Shown here in pieces: positions 36,657 through 45,874 of a stretch of DNA of 64,000 bases. A program made the translations under genes and the position numbers. The stretch is taken from positions 124,001 to 188,000 of the forward strand of contig CAWIIO010000008.1 of assembly GCA_963836265.1 (NCBI GenBank). Direction: 5' to 3'. Under the pieces are notes generated by a model. That model saw only the letters and a list, made by a program, of their open reading frames with translations. It was not told the DNA's origin and did not search any database. The stretch is from CAIWHR01 sp963836265 (GTDB lineage Bacteria > Pseudomonadota > Gammaproteobacteria > Burkholderiales > Casimicrobiaceae). Within the stretch, counting starts at the first letter, position 1. Each line of letters starts with the position of its first letter.

Positions 36657-37556
36657 ATGAGCACGCCGGCCCACGATCTCGAAACGCTGCGCGATTGGCT
36701 GCGCTACGCCGTCACTCGTTTCGGCGAGGCCAGGCTCTGGTTCGGCCACGGCACCACCAATGCCTACGACGAGGCCGCCTATCTGCTGCTGCACGCGCTG
36801 CACCTGCCGCTCGACCGGCTGGAGCCCTTTCTCGACGCCAGGCTCACGCAACCCGAGCGGCTGCAGCTCGCGCAACTCCTCGAACGGCGGATCGATCAGC
36901 GTGTGCCCGCGGCCTATCTCACCCACGAAGCCTGGCTCGGAGGCTTCCGCTTCTACGTCGATGAACGCGTGATCATTCCCCGATCGTTCATCGCGGAGCT
37001 CCTGCCGGACAACCTCACCCCCTTCGTCGGCGAGCCCGAAAGGGTCACGGCGGCACTCGACCTGTGCACGGGCTCGGGTTGTCTTGCGATTCTCCTCGCG
37101 CATGCGTATCCGGAAGCCGATATCGACGCGGTGGACATCTCTTCGGACGCGCTCGCCGTCGCGCAGCGCAACGTTTCCGACTACGGCCTCGCCGATCGGA
37201 TCAACCTCATCCGCTCCGACCTCTTTTCGAACCTGCCGGAAAAGAGCTACGACCTCGTCATCAGCAATCCGCCTTACGTGACGGCGATGGCGATGGAAGA
37301 GTTGCCCGCGGAGTACCGACACGAACCCGGGCAGGCACTCGCGGGCGGCGACGATGGCCTCGACGCGGTGCGCACGATCGTCAAGGACGCGCCCCGATTC
37401 CTGGGTCCAGGCGGAACGCTGGTCGTCGAAATCGGCCACAATCGGGCCGCAGCCGAGCTTGCGTTCCCACGGCTGCCGTTCGTGTGGCTGGAAACCGCCG
37501 CCTCGTCCGACAGCGTGTTCCTCCTCAGGCGTGAGGAACTGGTCGCTTGCCGCTAG
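36657..37556 (+). CDS. prmB: Ribosomal protein uL3 glutamine N5-methyltransferase
   Basis: A 299-residue HemK-family methyltransferase. The SAM-binding motif is ALDLCTGSGCLAILLAH and the catalytic motif is VISNPPYVTAMAMEELPAEYRHEPG, with EPGQALAGGDDGLDAVR typical of PrmB. PrmB methylates a glutamine of ribosomal protein L3. It ends 19 bases from the convergent MscS-type channel gene. Confidence 0.93.
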   Translation: MSTPAHDLETLRDWLRYAVTRFGEARLWFGHGTTNAYDEAAYLLLHALHLPLDRLEPFLDARLTQPERLQLAQLLERRIDQRVPAAYLTHEAWLGGFRFYVDERVIIPRSFIAELLPDNLTPFVGEPERVTAALDLCTGSGCLAILLAHAYPEADIDAVDISSDALAVAQRNVSDYGLADRINLIRSDLFSNLPEKSYDLVISNPPYVTAMAMEELPAEYRHEPGQALAGGDDGLDAVRTIVKDAPRFLGPGGTLVVEIGHNRAAAELAFPRLPFVWLETAASSDSVFLLRREELVACR

Positions 37557-37575
37557 TGTGCTCGGAAGCTTTGGG

Positions 37576-39087
37576 TTACTTCATTCCGAAGAATGCCTTG
37601 ATGCTGCGGACCAGCTCGGCGGTGCGGTTCGACGCCTGTCGCGCACGGGCGTCGGCCGACAGCGCCTGGAGCCGCGCGTCGTTGGCGGCCTGGCGCGCAA
37701 CGACGGCGCTCGACATCGCCTCGACCAGCTCGGGGCGCGCCTTGAGTATGGCATCGAAGCCCGACTTGCCGAGGCGATAGCACAACACTTCGTCCTGCGC
37801 AATGATGGTCGCACCGCGCGCCTGGCCCATGAGCAGTCCCATTTCACCGAAGTATGCGGGCGCATCGAGCGTAGCGAGGCGATCACGCGCGCCGGTTCCG
37901 CCGCTGCTGTCGTCGAACACCGCCACGCGGCCGCGGGCGAGGATGTAGAGCGAATCGGCCGCCTCGCCCTGGCGCGCGATGACATCGTTGGCGACGAAAG
38001 GAAAGTTCGCCAGCTCGTTCGCGAGTGCGCGCCGCTCGGCGTCGGTCAGCGCCGCAAACAGCTCGATCTGCGCGAGCGTTTCGCAGCGCGCCGCGAGCTC
38101 CTGCTCGTGCAGCTCCGGCGCATCGCGCCCCGTCCCGGGGATCATCACGCGCCGAGGGAACGGGATTTCCATGTGATGCCGCGCGAGGGTCGCCTGGATG
38201 TGCAGGCGCACCTGCGAATCGGTCCACAGATCGTGCAGGAGATCGGTCAGGCGGTAACGGGCGATATACTGGATCCCGCTGTCGCCGAACCCCGTGCACA
38301 CGACACTCGCGTGCGGCGTCGTCGCCACGTTGCGGATTTCCGCTCGCGCGAGCGCGGCTTCGACCACGGCGATGACCCGCGACGGCGGCACGTCGTAGGC
38401 TACGGAGAAGTCGATGTCGCGCCGCCAGTGGATCCGCTCGTCGCCGCGGCGCGAGAGCACCGTCACGCGGTTCTTCATCAGCTGCACGTTGGGAACGATC
38501 ACCGTTTCGCCATTGTTGGTCGCGACCGACGTGCAGCGCCAGCGGATCCCGACCACCTGCCCCGTCACGCCTTCCATCTTGATCCAGTCGCCGATGCGAC
38601 AGGTGTTGTCGAGCTGCAACGCGATGCCGCCCCACAGGTTCTCGAGCGGTTCGCGCAGCGACAGCGCGATCCCGCCGGACACGATCGCCGAGGTCGTGAT
38701 GATGCTTGCCAGGTTGACGCCGACGACGTTCATCCGGTAGAGCCCGTAGACGATCAGGATCACGACAATCAGCACGTCGGCGAGAATGCGCGGGATCGCC
38801 AATCGGGCGAGCACGCCCTGGAGCACGAACATGACGGCGATGCGGGCGAAGCCCACGGCGATCAGCAGCAGAAGCGCTTCGCGCACAATGTGAACGAGGG
38901 TGGCGTCGTGAACCCCGCTTCCGAACTGCAGCAGCGCCGCAAGGCCGGCAAGCGCCATCGTCATCAGGATCGCCATGCCGACCATGTTGCGGCGAAGGTC
39001 CCGGCGCAGCCAGAGAGTCGCGAGCGCGAGCGCGAGCCCGGCGGCAGCGAACCGCGCGGCGTCGACGATAAGCTCGTACGTAGGCAT
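37576..39087 (-). CDS. MscS-family channel with C-terminal cyclic-nucleotide-binding domain
   Basis: A 503-residue fusion. Residues about 1-150 contain five or so membrane helices, with a pore-type helix NLASIITTSAIVSGGIALSLREPLENLWGGI. A cytoplasmic MscS beta/alpha domain follows (GDWIKMEGVTGQVVGIRWRCTSV, VPNVQLMKNRVTV). Residues about 340-460 are a cNMP-binding domain (DSLYILARGRVAVF and YFGEMGLLMGQARGATIIA, the phosphate-binding cassette). This is the bacterial cyclic-nucleotide-gated layout built on the MscS fold. Gating ligand is not known. Confidence 0.88.
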   Translation of the reverse strand: MPTYELIVDAARFAAAGLALALATLWLRRDLRRNMVGMAILMTMALAGLAALLQFGSGVHDATLVHIVREALLLLIAVGFARIAVMFVLQGVLARLAIPRILADVLIVVILIVYGLYRMNVVGVNLASIITTSAIVSGGIALSLREPLENLWGGIALQLDNTCRIGDWIKMEGVTGQVVGIRWRCTSVATNNGETVIVPNVQLMKNRVTVLSRRGDERIHWRRDIDFSVAYDVPPSRVIAVVEAALARAEIRNVATTPHASVVCTGFGDSGIQYIARYRLTDLLHDLWTDSQVRLHIQATLARHHMEIPFPRRVMIPGTGRDAPELHEQELAARCETLAQIELFAALTDAERRALANELANFPFVANDVIARQGEAADSLYILARGRVAVFDDSSGGTGARDRLATLDAPAYFGEMGLLMGQARGATIIAQDEVLCYRLGKSGFDAILKARPELVEAMSSAVVARQAANDARLQALSADARARQASNRTAELVRSIKAFFGMK

Positions 39088-39127
39088 GATGAGGACCAAG
39101 CAGACGGCGTTGAGGCAAATGCCGGCG

Positions 39128-39133
39128 ATTATA
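39128..39133 (-). promoter_or_regulatory. Candidate -10 element for the MscS-type gene
   Basis: A perfect TATAAT on the minus strand lies 41 bases before the ATG. On the other strand TAGAAT (39165-39170) lies about 46 bases before the TTG of the divergent ThDP enzyme and may be its -10. Neither has a strong -35. Confidence 0.45.
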
Positions 39134-39216
39134 GGGCCTGTTCGCGCGATGTCCGAACGAGCCCTAGAATGTCTCGCGCGACCGCCCGCCGGTCGCGCCA
39201 ACGCCAGGGAGGACCC

Positions 39217-40893
39217 TTGTCAGCACCATCCCGCACCGGCGGCGAGATTCTCGTCGCCAACCTCGTCGCGCAAGGATCGACGCATGCCTTCTGCGTCCCG
39301 GGCGAGAGCTATCTCGCAGTGCTCGATGCGCTGTACGACGCGCGTGACAAGCTGTCGCTCATCGTCTGCCGGCAGGAAGGCGGCGCCGCGTACATGGCGG
39401 AAGCGTACGGCAAGCTCACCGGGCGGCCCGGCGTCGCCTTCGTGACGCGCGGCCCCGGCGCTTCGAACGCGGCGATCGGGATCCATACCGCGGCGCAGGA
39501 CTCGACACCGATGATCGTCTTCGTCGGCCAGGTCGGCGCCGATTTCACCGATCGCGAAGCATTCCAGGAGATCGACTATCGACGGATGTATGGCGGTGTC
39601 GCCAAGTGGGCGGCGCAGATCGAACGCGCCGAGCGCATCCCCGAATACGTGGCGCACGCGTACCGGATCGCGATGTCGGGCCGTCCTGGGCCCGTGGTGC
39701 TCGCCCTGCCCGAGGACATGCTCGCGCGTGAGGCAAGGTGCGCCGACGCACCTCGCGTAGAGCCGGTGGAGGCGTCGCCCGGTGCGGAACAAATCGCCGC
39801 TGCACGCGACTTTCTCGCGACCGCCAGCCGACCGCTGGTGCTGGTCGGAGGCAGCCGCTGGGACGAAAACGCCTGCGCCGCGCTGCGGTCATTCGCAGAA
39901 GTGAACGAACTCCCCGTCGCCTGCAGCTTTCGCCACCAGCATCTGTTCGACAACCGTCACGCGAATTATGCGGGCGATATCGGCATCGGCGTCAACCCCG
40001 GGCTTGCCACGCGGGTGCGCGATGCCGATGTGCTGCTGGTGATCGGCGAGCGTTTGGGGGAAATCACGACCGGCGGATACACGCTGCTCGACGCTCCGTT
40101 GCCGGCGCAGACGCTGATCCACGTGCATCCGGGCGCCGACGAACTGGGACGGGTCTATCAGCCGGCCGTCGCGATCGCGGCGACGCCGGGCGCGTTTCTC
40201 ATCGCGATGAATCAGGCGGCGCAACCGCGGCCCGATCCCACCGCGCGCGCGGCCACCGCGCACGCGGAGTACGAAGCGTGGCGGGCACCCCGACCGGTTC
40301 CCGGGGACCTCGACCTGTGGCAAGTCGTCCGCTGGCTCGATCGGCGCCTGCCGGACGATGCGATCCTCGCGAACGGCGCGGGCAACTATGCGACGTGGCT
40401 GCACCGCGCCTACCGCTATCGCCATTTTCGCACCCAGCTTGGCCCCTACTCGGGGGCGATGGGCTACGGCGTCCCTGCGGCCATCGCCGCGAAGGTCCTG
40501 CACCCGGGACGCATCGTCGTCTCGTGGAACGGCGACGGCTGCTTCCTGATGAACGGGCAGGAACTCGCAACGGCCGTCCAGTACGGGCTCGACATCGTCT
40601 TCGCCGTCGTCGACAACGCGATGTACGGGACGATCCGGATGCACCAGGAGCGCGCTTATCCGGGGCGGGTCTACGGCACCGCGCTCGCCAATCCCGATTT
40701 CGCGGCCCTCGCCCGCGCGTACGGCGCCCACGGGGAGACCGTCGCGCGTACCTCGGAATTCGCGCCGGCGTTCGAGCGGGCGCTGGCCTCCGGAAAACCC
40801 GCGCTGCTGCATCTCGCCCTCGACCCGCAGGCGCTGACGATGAACGCCTCGCTCGACGAACTGCGCGCGCAGGGACTCGCTGCGCGCCGGTGA
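39217..40893 (+). CDS. Thiamine-diphosphate enzyme, acetolactate synthase-like
   Basis: A 558-residue ThDP-dependent enzyme with the three-domain layout. The N-terminal PYR domain has the catalytic Glu in VCRQEGGAAYMAEAYGKLTG. A central nucleotide-fold domain (PLVLVGGSRWDENA) follows. The C-terminal PP domain has VVSWNGDGCFLMNGQELATAVQYGLDIVFAVVDNAMYGTIRMHQE, with the GDG...N Mg-ThDP motif. The start is TTG 39217 behind AGGGAGGA; the open frame continues far upstream only as a shadow. It stands alone without an acetolactate synthase small subunit, so a biosynthetic IlvB role is unlikely. Substrate is unknown. Confidence 0.85.
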   Translation: MSAPSRTGGEILVANLVAQGSTHAFCVPGESYLAVLDALYDARDKLSLIVCRQEGGAAYMAEAYGKLTGRPGVAFVTRGPGASNAAIGIHTAAQDSTPMIVFVGQVGADFTDREAFQEIDYRRMYGGVAKWAAQIERAERIPEYVAHAYRIAMSGRPGPVVLALPEDMLAREARCADAPRVEPVEASPGAEQIAAARDFLATASRPLVLVGGSRWDENACAALRSFAEVNELPVACSFRHQHLFDNRHANYAGDIGIGVNPGLATRVRDADVLLVIGERLGEITTGGYTLLDAPLPAQTLIHVHPGADELGRVYQPAVAIAATPGAFLIAMNQAAQPRPDPTARAATAHAEYEAWRAPRPVPGDLDLWQVVRWLDRRLPDDAILANGAGNYATWLHRAYRYRHFRTQLGPYSGAMGYGVPAAIAAKVLHPGRIVVSWNGDGCFLMNGQELATAVQYGLDIVFAVVDNAMYGTIRMHQERAYPGRVYGTALANPDFAALARAYGAHGETVARTSEFAPAFERALASGKPALLHLALDPQALTMNASLDELRAQGLAARR

Positions 40894-40958
40894 AAGGCGC
40901 GCCAGGGTCCCGCATCGCCCCGGCCCCCGAGAGCGGTGCCCTGCGCAATACTGCAGGG

Positions 40959-41405
40959 TCAGTGTTCCGGCACGACGCGCGTGCTCGGACCGCTGCCCTC
41001 GATATAGACCTTCTGCCCCGGTCGCAGCTCAGGATTGATCGGTTGCGTGATCGCGATGAGGACGCCGCTGTTCAGGCGAACGATCACCTGCTGCGCAGGT
41101 TGAGGCTTGTCGTAATACTTTTTTTGCGCGTAGTTGCCGCCGACGGCACCGGCGATCGCGCCGGCCGCGATCGCGACCTCGCGGCCCGTGCCGGCCCCGA
41201 TCAAACTGCCGAGGCCCGCGCCTGCGACGCCGCCGAGGATCGCACCCAAACCCATGTCGTGATTGCTCTTCACTTCCGTCGGATTGATCTGCTCGATGAC
41301 CCCGGCGCGAACCTCCGTTTCGCCCGGCCCGGGACCCGGCGACGCACAGGCACCCACCAGCAAGGCCAGCGCTGACGCCGCCACCACTCTGACCATCTGT
41401 TTCAT
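40959..41405 (-). CDS. Glycine-zipper outer membrane lipoprotein (SlyB/Pcp-like)
   Basis: A 148-residue lipoprotein. The signal peptide ends in a lipobox, ALALLVGAC, with Cys near residue 20. A glycine zipper follows (GLGAILGGVAGAGLGSLIGAGTGREVAIAAGAIAGAVGG), then a C-terminal beta domain with VRLNSGVLIAITQPINPELRPGQKVYIEG. This matches the SlyB/15-kDa peptidoglycan-associated family. Start ATG 41405 is chosen over 41441, which would spoil the signal peptide. Likely a structural envelope protein. Confidence 0.85.
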   Translation of the reverse strand: MKQMVRVVAASALALLVGACASPGPGPGETEVRAGVIEQINPTEVKSNHDMGLGAILGGVAGAGLGSLIGAGTGREVAIAAGAIAGAVGGNYAQKKYYDKPQPAQQVIVRLNSGVLIAITQPINPELRPGQKVYIEGSGPSTRVVPEH

Positions 41406-41540
41406 CGTTCCTGCTCCTCTTTTGTCTGCCTCGATCCTCAACCGAGCACACCGCAGCCGCGCGTCGTGCCGGACTGGCGTGGGCGCGATTATCGCCGATG
41501 GGGCGTGCCGGTGCCATCGCTGGCAAGGGCCAACGGTAGG

Positions 41541-42443
41541 TCACTCTTTCATGAGCGCCAGGCGAGCGGCCGCGAGCTCGCGCTTTTTCGCCGCGTCGAT
41601 CTGCGGGTACGCGAGGTCGAGGCGTTCGAGCGTGTCGACGATCGCCGCGGCGACGACGAGCCGCGTGTACCACTTGTTGTCGGCCGGGACCACGAACCAC
41701 GGCGCGTGCTTCGTCGCGGTGGCGCGGATCGCTTCGTCGTAGGCCTTCATGTAGTCGTTCCAGTGGCCCCGCTCCTTCACGTCGGCGGCCGAGAATTTCC
41801 AGTTCTTCTCCGGCGAGTCGAGGCGATCGAGGAACCGTCGCTTCTGCTCCTTGCGCGAGACGTTGAGGAAGAACTTGACGATGACTACGCCGTTATGCGC
41901 CAGGTAGCGCTCCAATGCGGCGATGTCGGCGAGCCGCTCGTCCCAGATGCGCTTGGTTACGAGCGCGGGAGGGATCCGCTGCCGCTCGAGGAGGTCCGGA
42001 TGCACCCGAACGACGAGCACTTCCTCGTAGTACGAACGATTGAAGATCCCGATCCGCCCGCGCTCGGGCAGGCAGCGCATCGAGCGCCAGAGAAAATCGT
42101 GGTCGAGCTCTTCGGCAGAAGGCTGTTTGAACGAATACACCTGGCACCCCTGGGGATTCACCCCCGACATCACGTGCTTGATCGTGCTGTCCTTGCCTGC
42201 CGCGTCCATCGCCTGAAAGACGAGCAGCAGCGATCGCCGGTTCTGCGCGTAGAGCTTTTCCTGTTCTTCGGCGAGCCATCGCACGCCTTCTTCAAGCAGG
42301 TCCTTCGCCTCTGGCTTCTGCTCCGAACCGAGGCCACCCGTGTCGCCGGCGTCGAAATCCTTGAGGCGGAACCCCTTGCCCCGATCGACTCGGTACGGCT
42401 TGATGAGCTTGCCCATGCGCCCGATGATTTTATTGCGTGGCAC
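41541..42443 (-). CDS. Polyphosphate kinase 2 family protein
   Basis: A 300-residue PPK2-type polyphosphate:nucleotide phosphotransferase. Walker A is LVFQAMDAAGKDSTIKHV, followed by MSGVNPQGCQVYSFKQPSAEELDHDFLWR. The lid and Walker B regions are FNRSYYEEVLVVRVHP and VIVKFFLNVSRKEQKRRF. PPK2s use polyphosphate to phosphorylate nucleotides, often AMP or ADP. It lies 90 bases downstream of the hydrogenase protease gene on the same strand, so co-transcription with hox genes is possible. Confidence 0.9.
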   Translation of the reverse strand: MPRNKIIGRMGKLIKPYRVDRGKGFRLKDFDAGDTGGLGSEQKPEAKDLLEEGVRWLAEEQEKLYAQNRRSLLLVFQAMDAAGKDSTIKHVMSGVNPQGCQVYSFKQPSAEELDHDFLWRSMRCLPERGRIGIFNRSYYEEVLVVRVHPDLLERQRIPPALVTKRIWDERLADIAALERYLAHNGVVIVKFFLNVSRKEQKRRFLDRLDSPEKNWKFSAADVKERGHWNDYMKAYDEAIRATATKHAPWFVVPADNKWYTRLVVAAAIVDTLERLDLAYPQIDAAKKRELAAARLALMKE

Positions 42444-42533
42444 TTTGACCCCCTCCCACCGCGACAGGCACGAGTTTAGCTTGCCGCCGGGGTCGCCCGC
42501 GATCCCTCGCGTTCGGACCGCGCTGGCGTGCGC

Positions 42534-43025
42534 TCAGCGCGAACGGATGAACGTGTCCGCCGCCCAGGCGTCGGCCGTGGAAGTCGCCAGAAGGCGTCGG
42601 AAGAATGCGACCGCCGCATCCAGATGGCGGCGAGCGGTCCGCGTGATCGGCGCGCCGAGCTCGAAGCGCCAGCCACGGATCGCAAGCACGAACGCAAGTG
42701 GCGCCGGTCGGCCGAACGCGTCCGCGTAGGCCGCGAGCAGCGCCGCGGGACTCATCGCATGCGACGTGAACGTGCGATCCCGGAGGGCGGCGGCGCGATC
42801 GAACGCAAATGGCGGTGGCGCCGCGACGCTCGCGTCGACGAACAGCACGGCATCGCGCTCGTGAAGATCGACCGCGTGCTCCGGCGATAGCTGAAAGTCC
42901 GTATGCGTCTCGACGACGTGCATCGCATTCGTCGCGAGGCCTTCGACTCGCTCGGCGAACAGGGGCCCGAGTGCGTCGTCGCCCCGACTCGGATTGCCCA
43001 GGCCCAGCACAAGGATGCGGCTCAT
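42534..43025 (-). CDS. hoxW: Hydrogenase maturation protease (HoxW-like)
   Basis: A 163-residue peptidase of the HyaD/HycI/HoxW family. It begins ILVLGLGNPSRGDDALGP with the nickel-binding Asp, then HTDFQLSPEHAVDL and VLFVDASV. These proteases cut the C-terminal extension from the [NiFe] large subunit after nickel insertion. The ATG overlaps the hoxH stop (ATGA), tying it to that partner. The symbol is by position and family. Confidence 0.88.
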   Translation of the reverse strand: MSRILVLGLGNPSRGDDALGPLFAERVEGLATNAMHVVETHTDFQLSPEHAVDLHERDAVLFVDASVAAPPPFAFDRAAALRDRTFTSHAMSPAALLAAYADAFGRPAPLAFVLAIRGWRFELGAPITRTARRHLDAAVAFFRRLLATSTADAWAADTFIRSR

Positions 43026-44509
43026 CGATGCACGGTGCCATCGGCGTCGCGGACGAGCGCGTCCACGCGGCACCCTTCGCCGTCGAGGACCTCGATTTCG
43101 AGCGGCATCCGTCCCAGGGCATGTGTCGCGCACGACAGGCACGGGTCGTAGGCGCGGATCGCCACCTCGATGTGATTGAGGAGCGCCTCGGTGACTTCCG
43201 CGCCATCGAGATACTGCAGCGCGACCCGCCGCACCGCCTCGTTCATCGCCTGGTTGTTGTGAGTCGTCGACACGATCAGGTTGGCGCGCACGATCTCGTC
43301 GTCTTCGTTGACCCGATAGTGGTGGATCAGCGTCCCGCGCGGCGCCTCGACGACGCCGACGCCGCGAAAGGTCGGCGTTCCCCGCACCAGAAGCTCGCCC
43401 GCGAGCAGAGCAGGGTCGCGCAAGAGCTCGCGCAGGCTTTCCGCCGCGTGCAGCATTTCCACCATCCGTGCCCAGTGATAGGCGAGATTGGCTTGCGTCG
43501 CGCTGCCGCCATCGAAGCCCTTGAAGGCGATTCGCTCGGCATCGGCCTCGGGCGTCGGGATGAAGTCGCAGGCGTTGACCCGCGCCAGCGGCCCGACGCG
43601 ATACCATCCCTCCTCCGGCCCCAGCGCCGTCAAATACGGGAACTTCATGTACGACCAGGTCTTGGTCTCCTCGAAGATGTAGTCCCAGTAGTTCGCGTAT
43701 CCGGCATGGTCGAAGATCGTTGCGCCACGCTCGTCGCGCGCCCGCAGGCCCCCGTGGTAGAAGTCGAGCGCGCCGTCGCCGCGGACGAGGCAGAGGAACG
43801 ATGAACGAAATGCGCCGAACCCGTTGTACGCGTCCTTGCGCTCCGTATAAAGGCGCTTGATGAGCTGGACAGCCTCGCGTGACCACTCCACGATCTGCTC
43901 GATGTCGGTTTGCAGGTAGTCGCGCTCCGCCGGCGTCAGATGCTTGTTGACGCCACCGGGCACCGCGCACGAGCCGTGGATGCGCTTGCCCGAGGTCACC
44001 CGGATCACTTCCTGGCCGTACCTGCGCAGCAGAATCCCCTTCCGCGCGATGTCGGGGTAAGCAGCCGCCACTGCGACGATGTTGCGGTCCGTTGGATTCG
44101 CGCCGAACCCGAACAGCAGATCGGGCGAGCAGAGATGGAAGAAGTGAAGCGCATGCGACTGCAGGATCTGTCCGTAATGCAGGAGGCGGCGGATGCGTTC
44201 CGCGGTTGGCGTCAACTCGGTTGCGCCCACGATCATGTCCATCGCCTTCGAGGCCGCCAGATGATGCGAAACCGGGCAGATGCCGCACAGCCGCTGCACC
44301 AGCATCGGTACTTCCCAGTACGGGCGGCCCTGCACGAATTTTTCGAAGCCGCGAAACTCGACGATGTGCAGGCGCGCCTGCTCGACATGGTTGTTCCGAT
44401 CGAGCAGCAGCGTCACCTTGCCGTGCCCTTCGACACGGGTCACGGGTTCGATGACGACGCGCCGCAGATTGGCGGCGGTCGTGCGCGCAGTCTCCAGCGA
44501 ATGCGTCAT
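43022..44509 (-). CDS. hoxH: NAD-linked [NiFe] hydrogenase large subunit
   Basis: A 495-residue large subunit with both nickel-binding motifs: RLCGICPVSHH (about residues 73-83) and DPCLSCATH near the C-terminus. A 32-residue tail after the last histidine would be removed by the adjacent protease. GFGANPTDRNIV and THNNQAMNEAVRRVALQYL are typical of group 3 enzymes. With HoxY it forms the H2-cleaving module. It lies four bases after hoxY and overlaps hoxW. Confidence 0.95.
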   Translation of the reverse strand: MTHSLETARTTAANLRRVVIEPVTRVEGHGKVTLLLDRNNHVEQARLHIVEFRGFEKFVQGRPYWEVPMLVQRLCGICPVSHHLAASKAMDMIVGATELTPTAERIRRLLHYGQILQSHALHFFHLCSPDLLFGFGANPTDRNIVAVAAAYPDIARKGILLRRYGQEVIRVTSGKRIHGSCAVPGGVNKHLTPAERDYLQTDIEQIVEWSREAVQLIKRLYTERKDAYNGFGAFRSSFLCLVRGDGALDFYHGGLRARDERGATIFDHAGYANYWDYIFEETKTWSYMKFPYLTALGPEEGWYRVGPLARVNACDFIPTPEADAERIAFKGFDGGSATQANLAYHWARMVEMLHAAESLRELLRDPALLAGELLVRGTPTFRGVGVVEAPRGTLIHHYRVNEDDEIVRANLIVSTTHNNQAMNEAVRRVALQYLDGAEVTEALLNHIEVAIRAYDPCLSCATHALGRMPLEIEVLDGEGCRVDALVRDADGTVHR

Positions 44510-44513
44510 GCCG

Positions 44514-45056
44514 TCAGTCGTAACGGATGAGCTCCGGCGCGAGCCTTGGTGCGCGCCCCGCGCCGAGGTCGGTCAGGAGCTGCGCGAAGGCAGCAGCCGG
44601 TGGCGGGCATCCGGGCAGGTAATAGTCGACGCGCACGACCTCGTAAATCGGGCGAACCTGGTCGAACGGCAGCGGCAGCTCCGGATCGTTCGGAATGGTC
44701 TTGCCGGCGGTTCCGGGCTCGTACTGGTAGACCTCCTGAAAGCAGTCCCACAGGTCGAGATGGTTGCGGAGCGCCGGCACGCCCCCGGTAATTGCGCAGG
44801 CGCCGACCGCGACCAGAATTCGGCAGTTCTTGCGATACTCCCGCAGCACGTGGACGTTTTCGGCGTTGCACACCCCGCCTTCGACGAGACCCACGTCGCA
44901 GGGGCCGCAACGCTTGATGTCGGTGAGGGGCGAGCGGTCGAACTCGACCACCCGCGCGAGGTCGAGCAGGCCGAGGTCGATATCCAGCAGCGACATGTGG
45001 CAGCCGAAGCAGCCGGCGAGCGACGCGGTCGCGACGCGAAGCTTGCCCTCAGCCAT
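44514..45056 (-). CDS. hoxY: NAD-linked [NiFe] hydrogenase small subunit
   Basis: A 180-residue small subunit that holds the proximal [4Fe-4S] cluster. Cysteines are in SLAGCFGCHMSLLDID, CGPCDVGLVEGGVCN, GACAITGGVPALRN and YLPGCPPP. It is short, without a Tat signal or distal clusters, as in soluble cytoplasmic group 3d enzymes. The start overlaps the hoxU stop by eight bases. Confidence 0.94.
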   Translation of the reverse strand: MAEGKLRVATASLAGCFGCHMSLLDIDLGLLDLARVVEFDRSPLTDIKRCGPCDVGLVEGGVCNAENVHVLREYRKNCRILVAVGACAITGGVPALRNHLDLWDCFQEVYQYEPGTAGKTIPNDPELPLPFDQVRPIYEVVRVDYYLPGCPPPAAAFAQLLTDLGAGRAPRLAPELIRYD

Positions 45057-45777
45057 GCTTCCTCCTCCACGCCGCTTCCAGCGCGATTTCGCTGATCGAA
45101 TGGCCGTCGTAGATGCGCCTGCCGATCGGCACCCGATACGCCTCGCGCTTGACGAGGATGGCGCCGACCGGGCAGACGCGGGCCGCGGCATCGTCGAGCG
45201 AAAGGTCGGTATCGCCGAGACGGCCGGACGACGCGTTGACGAGGAGCCGCGATTCCAGTCCGCGTCCGCCGATCGCGAAGACGTTCTTGCGGTCGACATC
45301 ACGGCTCGCCCGCACGCACAGCGCGCACAGGATGCAGCGGTTGCGGTCGAGCACGAAGTCCGGATGCGAGGCGTCGAGGTCGCGGGGCGGATAGAAGTGA
45401 TCGAAGCGAAGGGCCGTGACCTCCAGGAAGTAGCCGAGCGCCTGCAGCTGACAGTTACCGGTCGCTTCGCATGCGGGACAGATGTGATTGCCTTCGACGA
45501 ACAGCATCTCGATGAGCGCGCGCCGGTCGTCGTTCAACGCCGGAACATCGTTCCCGACGGCGATTCCCGTTTGCGCGCGCGTTGTGCAGGCCGCCGCCGG
45601 CCGCCCGTCCACGAGCACCGTACATAACTTGCAACTGCCGTGAGGGACATATCCGGGCTGATGGCAAAGATGCGGAATGTAGATCCCCGCCGTGGCGGCC
45701 GCCTCCATGATCGACTGCCCGTCGCGAAAGGCGACGGACTTGCCGTCGAGCGTGAAGTTCGACCCAACCCCGCTCAT
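45049..45777 (-). CDS. hoxU: NAD-linked hydrogenase diaphorase subunit HoxU
   Basis: A 242-residue iron-sulphur protein related to the N-terminus of NuoG. It has a plant-type [2Fe-2S] domain (CHQPGYVPHGSCKLC, then CTT) and a His-Cys3 [4Fe-4S] site (HICPACEATGNC). A last [4Fe-4S] site is formed by CILCALC and a later CPVGAI. It carries electrons between HoxF and HoxY. A gap of 97 bases separates it from hoxF, longer than the other junctions in the operon. Confidence 0.94.
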   Translation of the reverse strand: MSGVGSNFTLDGKSVAFRDGQSIMEAAATAGIYIPHLCHQPGYVPHGSCKLCTVLVDGRPAAACTTRAQTGIAVGNDVPALNDDRRALIEMLFVEGNHICPACEATGNCQLQALGYFLEVTALRFDHFYPPRDLDASHPDFVLDRNRCILCALCVRASRDVDRKNVFAIGGRGLESRLLVNASSGRLGDTDLSLDDAAARVCPVGAILVKREAYRVPIGRRIYDGHSISEIALEAAWRRKHG

Positions 45778-45874
45778 CTGCGGCCTCTGCGCCGATTACG
45801 AGGTGGCGGACGATTGAGCCGTGGGCCGTGCCTGGCGGAACCGGCCCTCGGGCCCTGGCTCATGCCCCCGTTGC

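Noticed and set aside
37354..39216. A large N-terminal extension of the ThDP enzyme
   Set aside because: It is antisense to the MscS-type gene and has no homology; a TTG with a ribosome-binding site fits the family start.
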